The notes under the pieces were generated by a model, which was not told the origin of the DNA, ran no database searches, and worked only from the letters and a program-made list of their open reading frames with translations. A stretch of DNA of 64,000 nucleotides from Nemertoderma westbladi (lineage: Eukaryota > Xenacoelomorpha > Nemertodermatida > Nemertodermatidae). The translations under genes and the position numbers were made by a program. Positions 32,940 through 43,419 of this stretch are shown here, in pieces; the first letter of the stretch is position 1, and every line of letters begins with the position of its first letter. Location: positions 30,001-94,000 of the forward strand of contig JAUCBJ010006157.1 in NCBI GenBank assembly GCA_032718475.1, written 5' to 3'.

Positions 32940-34715
32940 TTAGTCTTTCTTGCGCGGACGGCGTTTACGCAGTTTTTTAAAGCTAGCAAGAGTCTTTTTC
33001 TCTTTGGGGCGAGCCACTTTACAAGGAGGGCTATAACTCCTGGGTGAAGGGTGCAATATGATTGCATCAGAAGGTATGGGATTACGATCGGTATATCCGC
33101 CGGTCGAAGTGCCGGGTTGGTTGACTTCAACTTCGGTGGAGAGGGGTCTAACGACCTTTAGAGCACGTTTTAAGACGGCCGTTCTTACGGGTCCTTTAAG
33201 AGTGGTCTGAACGAGAGCCGTAGGTGGACCATAGGCAGTCAGAAACTTCCTTGGTTTAATGGTTCTTTCCAACTCGCGTTCGCGGGCTTGGTACTCGTAA
33301 GGCCGTCGATATACTTCCTGTAACTCGGGGTGCGAGTTGACAAATAAGTCTCCATAATCAGGGTCTTGACGGATAAAGTTTATTAAGTTGTAAGAATGGA
33401 TGTCACTAGGGTTAATGCTCCTGAGAAATTTGCGTACATATTTGGTTGAAATACATTCTCCGACGCGCTTCAGTAGTTCGTAACTTGATATACGTGATTT
33501 CTGCTCGACGGAGGCAAATAAATAAGGATGGAACGCATAAACTCCTTCGTAAGCGCGTCCAGGGTAATAGCGATGGCGTGAATCACAATGCAAATCAGCG
33601 TTCGCTTCCCAAGCTCTGATATAACGTAGTACAATCATTTCATCTACGCTCTCTAAATCATGATTAAAGGGACAATCAAAGCTGGTGTGTCCTTTTAATT
33701 GACAATGATGGCATTGAGTCATAAATTGGGGGCAGACAGCAAAAATGTGCAAATTATTAAGCCGGCAATATGCACAATAGATTTCCATCGACGGTTGCTC
33801 GTGGAAATAGGAACAGAGATCGTTTGTGTCCATAGACGTAATATGGTCTCTCGACGCGCACAGCCGACAACGTTGTCGAGAAACATAATTGGCATGGCGA
33901 TAATCATACGCAGTGAGACACTGTGGACCTTGATACCATTCCAAAATGTAATCGCTGTCGCTACTCCGAGGCGTGGGAGGCTGAATCTCTTCGGATTCTA
34001 AGCATATGGGTTCGTCTTCTCCTTGTATAGTTGAGGTAGGCATGGCTGTCTCTTCAAGTGGACCTACCGTCTGAATTTCCACGACAGAATAACCTGTGGG
34101 GATTCGAGGTCTTTGGATAACAGAGGAGTGCAGGTTTGTTATACAAATGTCTTTGAAAATAGCAAATCCAGCGCTATCTAACTTCTCCGCAGCTGAGTCT
34201 CTTAAGCTGAGCTTGGTCAAAGCGCGGTCTTTGAATTGGCTATCCATGTTGCGAAACGGGGTTAAGAATCGCCGGAAACATTCAAAGCGGATGAATTTAT
34301 TATGTTCATCTAGCTTAGCGAGTTTGGTCCCAAGGATTAATGGATGGGCGCGTATAGTACGACTGCACACATCGGCTAGCCAACCGGAAAGTGCGGTGTT
34401 TTCAAAAATCGTGTAGATAGCTAAGGAGGGGCGGAGTGGAACACTCATGAAGCTATACACGGCGCCAGGTGCGGTCAAAGGTCCGTTAAAGTATAATCGA
34501 GAATAATGGTCTCCGTATACTTGTTGATAGTTGATGGGATTTCCGACCTTGAAATTCCATCCGTATTCTTGAAAAGCAAGATGTCCGATGGAAGTTCGTT
34601 GCACCTTTGTAATGTTGCTAGACGTATTGGCATACATGGTGTGAAAGAAACCTCGGCCTTCGGCCCAGGAAGCAATCAGCTGAGTCTCAACGAAAGGGTA
34701 TGGAATGTTCTCCAT
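32940..34715 (-). CDS. Gag-like protein with CCHC zinc knuckles, family not recognised (591 aa)
   Basis: A long clean frame. The N-terminal 230 residues have mixed composition (WAEGRGFFHTMY, GDHYSRLYFNGPL) that I cannot place. Around residues 280-360 is a Cys/His region: CRLCASRDH, then CAYCRLNNLHIFAVC (C-X2-C-X5-H-X4-C) and CHHCQLKGHTSFDC (C-X2-C-X4-H-X4-C, the retroviral nucleocapsid spacing). The C-terminus is strongly basic (KKLRKRRPRKKD). This points to a nucleic-acid-binding Gag-like product of a retroelement. It lies in the same frame as, and directly after, the 202-residue frame at 34731-35339, separated only by an amber codon and five codons before this ATG. No protease, reverse transcriptase or integrase frame belongs to it, and no LTR was found. 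Confidence 0.6.
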   Translation of the reverse strand: MENIPYPFVETQLIASWAEGRGFFHTMYANTSSNITKVQRTSIGHLAFQEYGWNFKVGNPINYQQVYGDHYSRLYFNGPLTAPGAVYSFMSVPLRPSLAIYTIFENTALSGWLADVCSRTIRAHPLILGTKLAKLDEHNKFIRFECFRRFLTPFRNMDSQFKDRALTKLSLRDSAAEKLDSAGFAIFKDICITNLHSSVIQRPRIPTGYSVVEIQTVGPLEETAMPTSTIQGEDEPICLESEEIQPPTPRSSDSDYILEWYQGPQCLTAYDYRHANYVSRQRCRLCASRDHITSMDTNDLCSYFHEQPSMEIYCAYCRLNNLHIFAVCPQFMTQCHHCQLKGHTSFDCPFNHDLESVDEMIVLRYIRAWEANADLHCDSRHRYYPGRAYEGVYAFHPYLFASVEQKSRISSYELLKRVGECISTKYVRKFLRSINPSDIHSYNLINFIRQDPDYGDLFVNSHPELQEVYRRPYEYQARERELERTIKPRKFLTAYGPPTALVQTTLKGPVRTAVLKRALKVVRPLSTEVEVNQPGTSTGGYTDRNPIPSDAIILHPSPRSYSPPCKVARPKEKKTLASFKKLRKRRPRKKD

Positions 34716-34730
34716 ATTCCAGTCGTATGC

Positions 34731-35339
34731 CTAATATGTCTTCCATTGTTCAAAGCTGTCTGGGACAACAGGCAGTGGACGATCTGCGGTAAGATACATC
34801 ATGGTGAAATAGAGTCGTTTGAGTTCTACCATGGGATCATGATGTATACCTTGGGGATATCTAGTCTCTAGGTTCTGTTGACTGGCAATATTGAGATAGG
34901 TTTCTCTCAAAAATTCCAAGTAGTCGATGGAGTTGATGCGCTTATCGGGTTCTTCAACGCTTTCTCTGTCGAGTAGATTGCGAATAGAGTTCTCGTGTTC
35001 TATTCTCGGTTTATCATTACGACTCCGCTGGGTATGATATTTAAAGAGAACCATTTCCCTTTCGGTGTCTACATCGTCCGTATCATGTAAATCGGTAGGA
35101 TGGCCGGTAGTCAAGAAGTCCATATACGTACCGTTACGATTCGTATAGCGAGCGGTGAATTTTCTATAGTCCAATTCACGCGTAAGTTGTTCCTGGGACA
35201 TCGGCGGTTCGATATAACGACCATCGTCCTCCGTAATAGTCGGATCGGCTTCACCGCGTATCAAGCTATCCACAAACGCTTGTAAAGGTAGGGTATATCG
35301 TTCTCTAATACCAAGGTCATCTTCTATTAATTCCGTCAT
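34731..35339 (-). CDS. N-terminal part of the Gag-like frame, ending at an in-frame TAG (202 aa)
   Basis: Starts ATG at 35339 (MTELIEDDLGIRERYTLPLQ) and is acidic and helical, with charged stretches such as DTDDVDTEREM. The terminating TAG at 34731-34733 is followed in the same frame by five codons and the ATG of the 591-residue frame, so the two were once, or still are, one product. Both sides look equally well kept, with no other stop over about 800 codons. Either a recent nonsense mutation or programmed readthrough would explain this. Not matched to a known family. Confidence 0.55.
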   Translation of the reverse strand: MTELIEDDLGIRERYTLPLQAFVDSLIRGEADPTITEDDGRYIEPPMSQEQLTRELDYRKFTARYTNRNGTYMDFLTTGHPTDLHDTDDVDTEREMVLFKYHTQRSRNDKPRIEHENSIRNLLDRESVEEPDKRINSIDYLEFLRETYLNIASQQNLETRYPQGIHHDPMVELKRLYFTMMYLTADRPLPVVPDSFEQWKTY

Positions 35340-36967
35340 ATCTGCTATCGGAGTTTATTAATATTAGTATGAGTCAGTATTTAGGCAAGCGGGCGTCGCT
35401 GCCTACTATTCTTTGCCCCCGGACAGTGGGTTTCTCAGCGCCGATGTACCGTTGTCGCGGTGTTTACGCCAACATGTAGCAACAGCACGACAACGATAAT
35501 CGACACAAGTCCCACCACTGTCCGTCCCAAAGGCTTGAATCCACTTGAGGTTATCTCGGTAGAGTTAGGCTACTTTACAATTGCGATTAGCTACTGTAAA
35601 CACACTTTAGTAGTATCATTCACCTATAAACGCACAAATTCCATACAATCATTACTTACTGCACACATGCAGGCCATTTTGTCCGTTAGTCAGTGTCTTC
35701 CAGAATGTCACGTTATTACTATGTATCCTTGGATACTAATAGTGCGCTATGTATTCTCTTATGCTACGCAATGGGGCAAGCTTTTATTGTTCCTTTAACT
35801 TGCTTCTAATTCTAGCGTGGGTGTTGCCATGGTGACATTATGGAAAACTAGCGGTAGAATTAGGGTAATTCTCATGCATACAGATCTGGGATGCTATTTA
35901 ATAGTAATTCTTTAATTGTCAATATCCTCTTTATGCATGATTTTATAAATTTTATCGGCTATTGACTATATGTTGGAGATTCTCGCACACTAATACACTC
36001 AATAAGATGAATCTCCGCTCCCATGATCTATTAATTAATGGAATTTTGGGAATGTTATAAATTGTACAAAATGACAATTTATGAAATTCATTTAAAATAT
36101 GAATTTAAATTTATTCCCGTGAATTTTATTATTTGATGTTAAAATTGACACAATTTGATTCCAGAGCAGGTCTGGGGACATAGGATCCTTAATTCTATGA
36201 AATTTGTCTTTTAAGAGTATCGGTAAGGGCTACGATATCTTAATCGACTAGAATTGTTAACGGATCTGAATTTTACAGATTTTAATAAATATTAAATTAA
36301 TATTTAAGATGGGCACCGATTTATTCCAGAACTTGTCTGGGGACGTTAACCACTGATTCTAGAATTTGTCTTTCAAGTATATCGGTGGGTGCCACGATAT
36401 CTTAATCGACTAGAATTACAGATGGTCAAAAGGTTTAACAGATTTATTTGCGTTTTACGCTACTGTTAGAGGGACATCACGCTACTATATGTATTATTTG
36501 AAATAAGGTAGAAGAGCAATATCGCACGAAGCAATGTCAGTGTGAAGAGGCAAGTCGTTTCCAAGGTCTACCCAGAGCTTGGTTTAGCCGAGACACGAGG
36601 ATCTGAACTTTGCATTCCTAATACTCTGCCTACCAATAATACTTAAATATAGTAGTGGCTTTATTGTACTTTAATAAGTACTGACATGTCATCTTACTAT
36701 AGTCACGTATTTATAATATGATACGGACAGTAAGGAAAGAGAAAAAATAATTATTTCTCGCCGTCGCACTAAATATATATTATAAATAATTACATACGTA
36801 ATAAACACTAATATATTGCACTAATCTACTAAATAATCCCTAAAATAACATTCTACTAAATAAAATTAAAGAAAACGATTATAATAAAATTACATAATAA
36901 TACATACATAAATATAAAATAAAAACAAATATAAAATGATATAGTCACACGCCCACTCCACATGCTA
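35340..36967. other. Non-coding stretch between the two retroelement-like frames
   Basis: AT-rich; apart from the tandem pair at 36158-36425 I see nothing. If the Gag-like frames and the BEL/Pao frames were separate elements, LTRs should lie here, but I could not pair any. Confidence 0.4.
36158..36425. repeat. Diverged tandem pair, 165-bp period
   Basis: ATTCCAGAGCAGGTCTGGGG (from 36158) recurs as ATTCCAGAACTTGTCTGGGG (from 36323). Both are followed by ATTTGTCTTT(T/C)AAG and then CGATATCTTAATCGACTAGA. Confidence 0.8.
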
Positions 36968-38230
36968 TCATGTTATGGAGTCCCTAGATATTTGTCGGAT
37001 TAGGGAAGTAGTCGTAGGAAGAGTATCTTGCCTTCCATAGTTTCCGGACAGTTTTCGGTCTCTTTCCAGTAAACATAAACGACTAGCTGGGCGATTGAGT
37101 TGTTGTGTTACTTTCTCCGCTCCCTTGGCCTGTCTAACCTCCGCCGTGGTAAGATGAGGAGGCCATTCTTCTTCTTCTTTACTTAAGAAGTCGGATCCAC
37201 CTAACCAGCCTGGAGTATCTATTAGTTCTTGAGGAGTTGCTCCTCTGGAAGCGATGTCGGCTGGATTAATCGTCCCAAGGCAATGTCTCCATTGATCTAC
37301 ATTGGAGTTAATATCGTCATTATCTGAGGAGTATGGTGTTCCCTCAGTTGGATCGTCCACATCACTGCTCTCCACTTCCCTATCGTTGACTTGATATATT
37401 TGTTCGTGTGGCATTCTCTCTTCGAGAGTTCTACGGGAAGGGCCAGTAAAGTACCAACCTACTCTAGTTCTTACCGCATAGGTTTGCAGTGGCTGTGGTT
37501 GAGCAGGCCGTTTCTCCAATGTCTCAAGCGCCTCGTGCGCGTTTTGGCCGATGAGTATTTGCACTCCAGGATAATCTGTCTGGAATCGAGGTATCTTAAG
37601 ATGTTGGATGCTCTCATTCTCGTCCCAATTATAAAGGTCTGCTTGAGTAGTAGCGAAGTTCTTTATAGCCACCATTTTTACTGACCTTATACCTTGTGTT
37701 CCTAACTTATCCTGGGGGGTGGACAACACACCTACATAGTAATCTGCCGTCAGGGTAGATTTCCAAACCTGCATAATTCCTGACATATTCAATTTAGTCC
37801 GGAACTTGGGTTGTCCAGTAAAGATATCTTCGGCTAGTTCTTGATCGATGAATGTTCCTGTGCTGCCGGAGTCCAGGAGGGCGTTCACTATGTAACTTTT
37901 GTTAAGACCATGAACTCTTACCTGCACTACAGGAAATTCTCTGATTCCTACGTTGGAAGTTGGAGCTTTCCAAGATGGTTGTTTGGCGAAAGTAGTTGGG
38001 GGAAACTCATCGTTGATGTCCTTTTCGTAAGTAAGTGCTCGATACACTGCGGTATTTATTAGATAACAGGATTCATTGGCGTCGGAGAATTCGTCAGTAT
38101 AGAATCCTTCCATCTCAGACTCCTGATCAGTGTCATTTACATCACTGAATTGGACATGTAGTTCGGGCTCACTTACCTGACTCTGTTTGTCTCGTTCGAA
38201 CTCACTGTGTAACAAGATGTGATGTTTCAC
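36968..38230 (-). CDS. BEL/Pao-type protease fused by deletion to a post-RNase H segment (degenerate pol)
   Basis: Near residue 120 is the aspartic protease motif LLDSGSTGTFID, and later QILIGQNAHEAL and RTRVGWYFTG, the wording of the Pao-type retropepsin region. The frame then passes through an acidic linker (SSDVDDPTEGT) straight into WRHCLGTINPADIASRG, which in complete BEL/Pao polyproteins follows RNase H. Reverse transcriptase and RNase H are therefore missing, and no integrase follows the stop. Upstream, the same frame continues through the second zinc knuckle (CYNCLRPGHQRRTC) to an in-frame TAG at 38315-38317, where the Gag frame ends. The element is non-autonomous. Confidence 0.8.
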   Translation of the reverse strand: MKHHILLHSEFERDKQSQVSEPELHVQFSDVNDTDQESEMEGFYTDEFSDANESCYLINTAVYRALTYEKDINDEFPPTTFAKQPSWKAPTSNVGIREFPVVQVRVHGLNKSYIVNALLDSGSTGTFIDQELAEDIFTGQPKFRTKLNMSGIMQVWKSTLTADYYVGVLSTPQDKLGTQGIRSVKMVAIKNFATTQADLYNWDENESIQHLKIPRFQTDYPGVQILIGQNAHEALETLEKRPAQPQPLQTYAVRTRVGWYFTGPSRRTLEERMPHEQIYQVNDREVESSDVDDPTEGTPYSSDNDDINSNVDQWRHCLGTINPADIASRGATPQELIDTPGWLGGSDFLSKEEEEWPPHLTTAEVRQAKGAEKVTQQLNRPASRLCLLERDRKLSGNYGRQDTLPTTTSLIRQISRDSIT

Positions 38231-38314
38231 GCCACACTTTGCACACTTTATGTCGGAGTAACAGGTTCGCCGTTGGTGTCCTGGTCTGAGGCAATTATAG
38301 CATAACCGCTTGTC

Positions 38315-41300
38315 CTACACGACTGTACGTCTGTCTACCAGGGATTTCTTTAGAAATTCAGCACACGCACTCAAACGGTGGGTCCCGTCGCACAGCGCAC
38401 AGTTAGGTTTTATGTTACTCACTTTACCTTGGGTAGCTTGATGCACTCTCGTTTTTTCTTCGGGTTTTCTTCGGTGCATTCTGTTAGGAGACTGAGGAGG
38501 GGTCTTGGCAACCTGTTCTCTCCTATCGTTGTTTCGAGCCTTGTATTTACTTAAGTCCTTTGAGGTTTTGTCAACGTAGTAAGATCGTTCTGTATCCTTT
38601 CCGCTGTCCTCTTCTTGAGAAGCTTGGCTTTCGCCGTCGTCAGTGTAACACACCGGTGTTACTCTTCTCCTAGAAGCGGGTTTCTCACTTACCTTATTTT
38701 CCGATGTTTTCTCTCTGGACTGCTTGATGAGTTGTAGTTTTACTTCACCATCTAAGAAAGACATGAGATCAGCCATGGTAGGACTTCGTCGTTGTTGTTC
38801 ATTCATGTACAACACTTTCTTGTCCCAGCGTGTACATACTCCGCCTTTTGGTAAAGTAGAGACTACGGCTCCAATAACCATGGAACTCTGATATTCATGC
38901 GACTTACCTAACCAGTCCAGTTGTCTACAGATCTCTTGAATTTCATCGGAAAACTCTATAATCCCGCTACTAAGGAAGTGTCGGGGGGCTACTAATTTTG
39001 CATACAAATACTTAGCTATGTTATCCTTGTTACCATACCTGATATTTAATGTATCCCAAACTTGTCTTAATCCATCTGGATGTCCAATAAACTTTAACGC
39101 CATTAACTTGGGAGGTCCTTCCAAGCACTTGATGAGGAATCTAAGTTTCTCTCCGTTAGATAGTACAGAGTTCTGTATGCTATCTTTGTAATATTCGTTG
39201 AAAGGTAACCATTTCATCTCATCTCCATTGAATTTGACGATCTCTCCCACTTTGACCGCTTGGCGGGCTTCTGTTCTAGCCATCTGACGCGTAAAGCTTT
39301 CTTGGGCCATCGTGTTATTTAATATCGAATTATCGGTATATAAATTTCCTGGATTATTATCAGGTCTATAGGGAATATCATTAACAATAGGTTTATAATC
39401 ACCCTTAATAGGGTTTGCTATAGGAGTTCCTACTTCACTAGCAGTATAGATGCGTGTAGGCTCCACACCTTGCGCATGTAATACTTCAGACCTAACAGGT
39501 TGACACAAGGTTACAGGGGGTATTGGTATGCCCTTTTGTATATTGACTAATTTGTCGCGTTCCAGTGCGATACTTTGCTGCACTTCTTGCAACTCTGCTC
39601 TACTTTCCCTTACTGTTCCCTTAAGCTGGTGGACAGTCTCCTGCATCTGTCCGAGCAGGAGATTCATCCCCCGCCGTCCCTCCTCTACCCACTCAACCGC
39701 CGAAGCGGGAGTCGCCAACATAGTAGCGGGCTGACGCGGGACGACGGGAGACAAATCTTTGATTTCTCTCTCTGCTATCCGGACAGGGATATTCTCTTGG
39801 ACTGTTCTACCGGGTACAGGGAGTGTAGTACTATGTAAAGGGAATTTAGAGTTAAGCTCTGGAAGTACAGGGGTCTCTAATACAGGGGTGACTTTTGGAA
39901 CGACAGGCCTAATTATTTCAGGCTCATCAACTATAGTAGGGAGTCTTTTGACCTTAATAATTTGGTCTGTAGGTTCTATACTACTCAAGTCTGTGCTAGC
40001 TAGCTGTCTTCTGACAGCTGGGGGCAAATCAGGCAATTTGCGACGGTAAGATGTTTTTCTACGCCTGCTTAGATGAGATCTATTTCCTCCGCCTTCAGGA
40101 TCGGTGGTCTCGCCTTCCTCCGAGGATGTGTATCCCTGGCGCTTGGGAGTAGATTTTCTCATCATCTGCATTTGATTAGCGTTAAACTGTTTATTTATGC
40201 TGTCTTGCGTCTCTTGCAGATTTTCCAACTCCAGTTGGATAGTCTCCTCAGAAGCTCTCCGTTCTGCTTCTGCCACTGCTGCTTTTCTTTCTGCTTCTGC
40301 TTCTGCCGCCTTTCTTTCGGCTTCTGCTTTTGCCGCTTTTCTTTCGGCTTCTGCTTCTGCCGCCTTTCTTTCGGCTTCGGCTTCTGCCGCTTTTCTTTCG
40401 GCTTCTGCTTCTGCCGCCGCTGCTGCTGCCACCTTTCTTTTCTCTATCCGTTCTTTCTTTACTTGTTCTTCTCGGACTCTAGTGAGGCGGAGTTTTTCAT
40501 CAAATTCAGCTTGGTTTGCAGCTAACATTTCCGCATCGATTGAGTCCAACACAAGCTTAGTTCCTTCACTATTAGGGGAAAGCCCAGACAGCCGTCTCCT
40601 CAACTCATCGTCTCCTAGAAATCGCTGATAGTCGGACAGATAAATGTCGATAGTGTCTCTAGTTCGCGGTTTCTCTGCGGTCTCTTCGCTTTCCGCTTGA
40701 GAAAGGGTGGCATAAGTTGGTTCTTCATAGGTTGATCTCTCAGCCAGCTGGGATTTCCACTGGGCCGTTTCCTGTACTTTGAGACCTACCCGATGGAACC
40801 AAGTTTTGACAGCAACCTGCAGCGACGTGTCCTGTTTTCTTTTGGAAGTTTCCTCAAAGGCTGATAGGATTAGTCGAATGCGTAGGGTTCTTTCACGTAC
40901 TTGGTATAGCAGCTCTTCCTGCTCTTGAGGTCCTTGGGGTTGTCGAAACAGTTGTTCTTCCAATCTCTCCAAGGAGCTGAAGAATCCCTGCACATATCCT
41001 GCTGCCGACCTCTTCCAAACAGCTGGATCCATTGTATCTTTAGCCACTCCCATCCTGTGTATATCTTCCCAAGTAGCCTCGGACAGATCCAACGGGAGTC
41101 CGAGTCCGGGAAAGTTCCATTGTGACTCGACAATAGACATCAATTCTTCCCTGGCGTATCCCGCATGATTATCTTGGGTTGCTCGCTTATTTCTCGCCCA
41201 GTCGGCTTGATGTTCCTCCACCGCAATGAATATGGTAGTTAGCACTGCAGCAGGAAGGGTGAGAAGGGGGTCCGAGTAGACTGTAGTAGTCATCTGCACT

Positions 41301-41605
41301 CCACGTTCGGGGGTCAGCTCTACAGTATCCGAACTACTGGAGCTATCGGGTCGCTGGGAACTAGGTTCGTGAACAAGATGTTGCTGCGATAGGACAGCTG
41401 CCTCTTGGTTCCGTTTGACCTGGGCCCGAGTGCCTATGATGGACCTATGGTGGATTAGCCTAGGGTCTGATACTACTGGAGGGATGACCTTTCTTACAGT
41501 AGGAGGTGAACTGAACTCTTTTCTTAATCGCTCCACACTCCTATCTGTGTCACAGATGGTTGTATCGATTAGACTGTCTGACAGGTTTTTCTGAGTGTCA
41601 GACAT
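38315..41605 (-). CDS. BEL/Pao-type Gag polyprotein (1,096 aa)
   Basis: Reads from ATG at 41605 (MSDTQKNLSDSLIDTT) without a break. A long N-terminal part has low similarity to anything I know. A coiled coil near residues 380-470 contains about seven KAAEAEAER-type repeats. A Pao-type Gag domain (DUF1759) lies near residues 790-960, with KFNGDEMKWLPFNEYY, IKCLEGPPKLMAL and WDTLNIRYGN. A first zinc knuckle, CALCDGTHRLSAC, stands close to the end. It terminates at TAG, after which the same frame continues with the second knuckle and protease. No 5' LTR was recognised upstream. The unusual length is due to the N-terminal extension and the alanine-rich coiled coil. Confidence 0.82.
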   Translation of the reverse strand: MSDTQKNLSDSLIDTTICDTDRSVERLRKEFSSPPTVRKVIPPVVSDPRLIHHRSIIGTRAQVKRNQEAAVLSQQHLVHEPSSQRPDSSSSSDTVELTPERGVQMTTTVYSDPLLTLPAAVLTTIFIAVEEHQADWARNKRATQDNHAGYAREELMSIVESQWNFPGLGLPLDLSEATWEDIHRMGVAKDTMDPAVWKRSAAGYVQGFFSSLERLEEQLFRQPQGPQEQEELLYQVRERTLRIRLILSAFEETSKRKQDTSLQVAVKTWFHRVGLKVQETAQWKSQLAERSTYEEPTYATLSQAESEETAEKPRTRDTIDIYLSDYQRFLGDDELRRRLSGLSPNSEGTKLVLDSIDAEMLAANQAEFDEKLRLTRVREEQVKKERIEKRKVAAAAAAEAEAERKAAEAEAERKAAEAEAERKAAKAEAERKAAEAEAERKAAVAEAERRASEETIQLELENLQETQDSINKQFNANQMQMMRKSTPKRQGYTSSEEGETTDPEGGGNRSHLSRRRKTSYRRKLPDLPPAVRRQLASTDLSSIEPTDQIIKVKRLPTIVDEPEIIRPVVPKVTPVLETPVLPELNSKFPLHSTTLPVPGRTVQENIPVRIAEREIKDLSPVVPRQPATMLATPASAVEWVEEGRRGMNLLLGQMQETVHQLKGTVRESRAELQEVQQSIALERDKLVNIQKGIPIPPVTLCQPVRSEVLHAQGVEPTRIYTASEVGTPIANPIKGDYKPIVNDIPYRPDNNPGNLYTDNSILNNTMAQESFTRQMARTEARQAVKVGEIVKFNGDEMKWLPFNEYYKDSIQNSVLSNGEKLRFLIKCLEGPPKLMALKFIGHPDGLRQVWDTLNIRYGNKDNIAKYLYAKLVAPRHFLSSGIIEFSDEIQEICRQLDWLGKSHEYQSSMVIGAVVSTLPKGGVCTRWDKKVLYMNEQQRRSPTMADLMSFLDGEVKLQLIKQSREKTSENKVSEKPASRRRVTPVCYTDDGESQASQEEDSGKDTERSYYVDKTSKDLSKYKARNNDRREQVAKTPPQSPNRMHRRKPEEKTRVHQATQGKVSNIKPNCALCDGTHRLSACAEFLKKSLVDRRTVV

Positions 41606-41689
41606 GTTTAGCTATACAGTTGAATGCTTACTGCTATAGTTACAGTTAAAGCAAGTCTAGTAATTCAGTATGACCGTTGGCCTAGTACC

Positions 41690-41950
41690 GGTAATTTATT
41701 GCAGTATATTAGAATACCGGCATACACTTATAGTATATATAAGTATTGTAAACTAGGTTTGTCACAGAGTACCGGTATATAAATTTAGCACAAATATATA
41801 AATATATAATAGGCCTATCGTGAATACCGGTATACAGCTTACACTTATAATATATATAAGTATAATTATGAACTAGAATTAATTACAGAGTACCGGTATG
41901 ATTTCAGCTCAAATTTATAGAAATAAATATAATAAGCCTATGGTAAATAC
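41690..41950. repeat. Tandem pair, about 130-bp period, rich in ACCGGTAT
   Basis: GAATACCGG(C/T)ATACA, CACTTATA(G/A)TATATATAAG, TACAGAGTACCGGTAT and TAATA(G/A)GCCTAT occur twice in order. The stretch from here to 42860 is otherwise AT-rich and without a gene. Confidence 0.75.
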
Positions 41951-42859
41951 CGGTATGTCAATTATTTTAGAATAATTGAATTTCTGAATATTTTAGGGTT
42001 ACTTGGTTACTTTAACTTACTTTGTTACTGTTATTTAAGCAGTAGTCCAACTGATATTGAGACCTAGTTGTTGTATGGCAGGCCTACTATTTATAAATCG
42101 TTTGAGTTGATTTATAATATTTATATACCCGTTTAAAAGGGTTTTTTCAATATTTGAAATAAATGTTATTATTTCTGGGGTCACTACACAGAAGCTGTGC
42201 GCTCTCAGTGAAGTGCTATTTATTTGACACTAAAACTGATAATTCTAATTTACTTAAGTTACTTAATACTACAAATTACTTACGATATGGGTGAGATTAA
42301 ATCTCTAATTAAACACAACAAAAATATTACGTACGAAATTTTAGGGTAATTTTACAGGGAAACTACAAACCAGTCTAACAAAGGGTTAGAACTTCTGGTT
42401 ATTACAACGGACAGGGTAATACGGTATTTGAAATAATAAGTAGTAGTAAATATATTGCACTGTCCAGATAGGAAAATACCACCGCCTGACGACCTATAGC
42501 CGTTTCGCTATAGGTACTACGTTATGTATCACGGAATGTTCCTACCCAGAAGTTAATAGAGCTAACGAATGTGCCTATCAACCACTTTACAACACAAATA
42601 TACTGCCTACACACTAATTACTTTCGGAAAGCACTGTACACTAAACCCTAAATTAGGTACAAGTACTCGTACAACAAATAATCAGTAGTTAAATATACTT
42701 GAACAGTTAAAAGAACCACGGCATCTGCTGGAGTGACCAGAGCACAAAGTCACCAGTCTTGTCCTACGCCAAGCAGCCCGTGTAGTACCGGGGTTAATTT
42801 AACTATAACGGTATGTGTAACAAACACAATTACTGTAGGAATAAACTTGGGGACATGAA

Positions 42860-43415
42860 TGTTGCGAATAATCGCATAAACTCTGAATAATAAATATTAC
42901 GCTACCCGTACAGAATACTCAAACAAATACAAACCAAAGCGCTGGCAGACTACCACCAAGCCTAAATAAACTACCGTACGTGTAGATTCTGAAATGGTTA
43001 GTTAGTATGCGTTCTAACACGGTAGTACGACTTATTCTTTAAGAGGGGATTGACCTTACAGCATATGGCTGCCCCAACTTACTAACCGCACTTTATCAGA
43101 CAAACTCCACACACGCAGCAATCTCTTCAGACCTAATAATAGCTAGACAACAATCCAGTCTACAAATATCTGAGTAATAACTATTACGGTACCTGAACAG
43201 ATCACACAAACAAACACAGACCAAAACGCTGGCAGAATACTGTCAAGCCTAAATAAACTACAGTATGTGCAGATTCCAAAATAGTTAGTTAGTATGCGTT
43301 CTAACACGGTAGTACGACTTATTCTTTAAGAGGGGATTGACCTTACAGCATATGGCTGCCCCAACTTACTAACGGCACTTTATCAGACAAACTCTACACA
43401 CGCCGTAATCTTTCC
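42860..43415. repeat. Tandem duplication, 287-bp period
   Basis: Two copies share GTTAGTTAGTATGCGTTCTA, AAGAGGGGATTGACCTTACA and TATGGCTGCCCCAACTTACT almost perfectly, with more divergence at the left side of each. It could be part of the untranslated leader or LTR region of the BEL/Pao element, but no matching copy lies on its other side. Confidence 0.85.
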
Positions 43416-43419
43416 AAAA

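Noticed and set aside
40073-40628. Plus-strand frames rich in Phe, Cys and Ser opposite the BEL/Pao Gag
   Set aside because: They are the antisense of the alanine-rich coiled coil (KAAEAEAER) and have no features of their own.
42860-43415. The two 287-bp copies as an LTR pair
   Set aside because: They stand side by side with nothing between them, so at most they could be an internal duplication in an LTR or leader.
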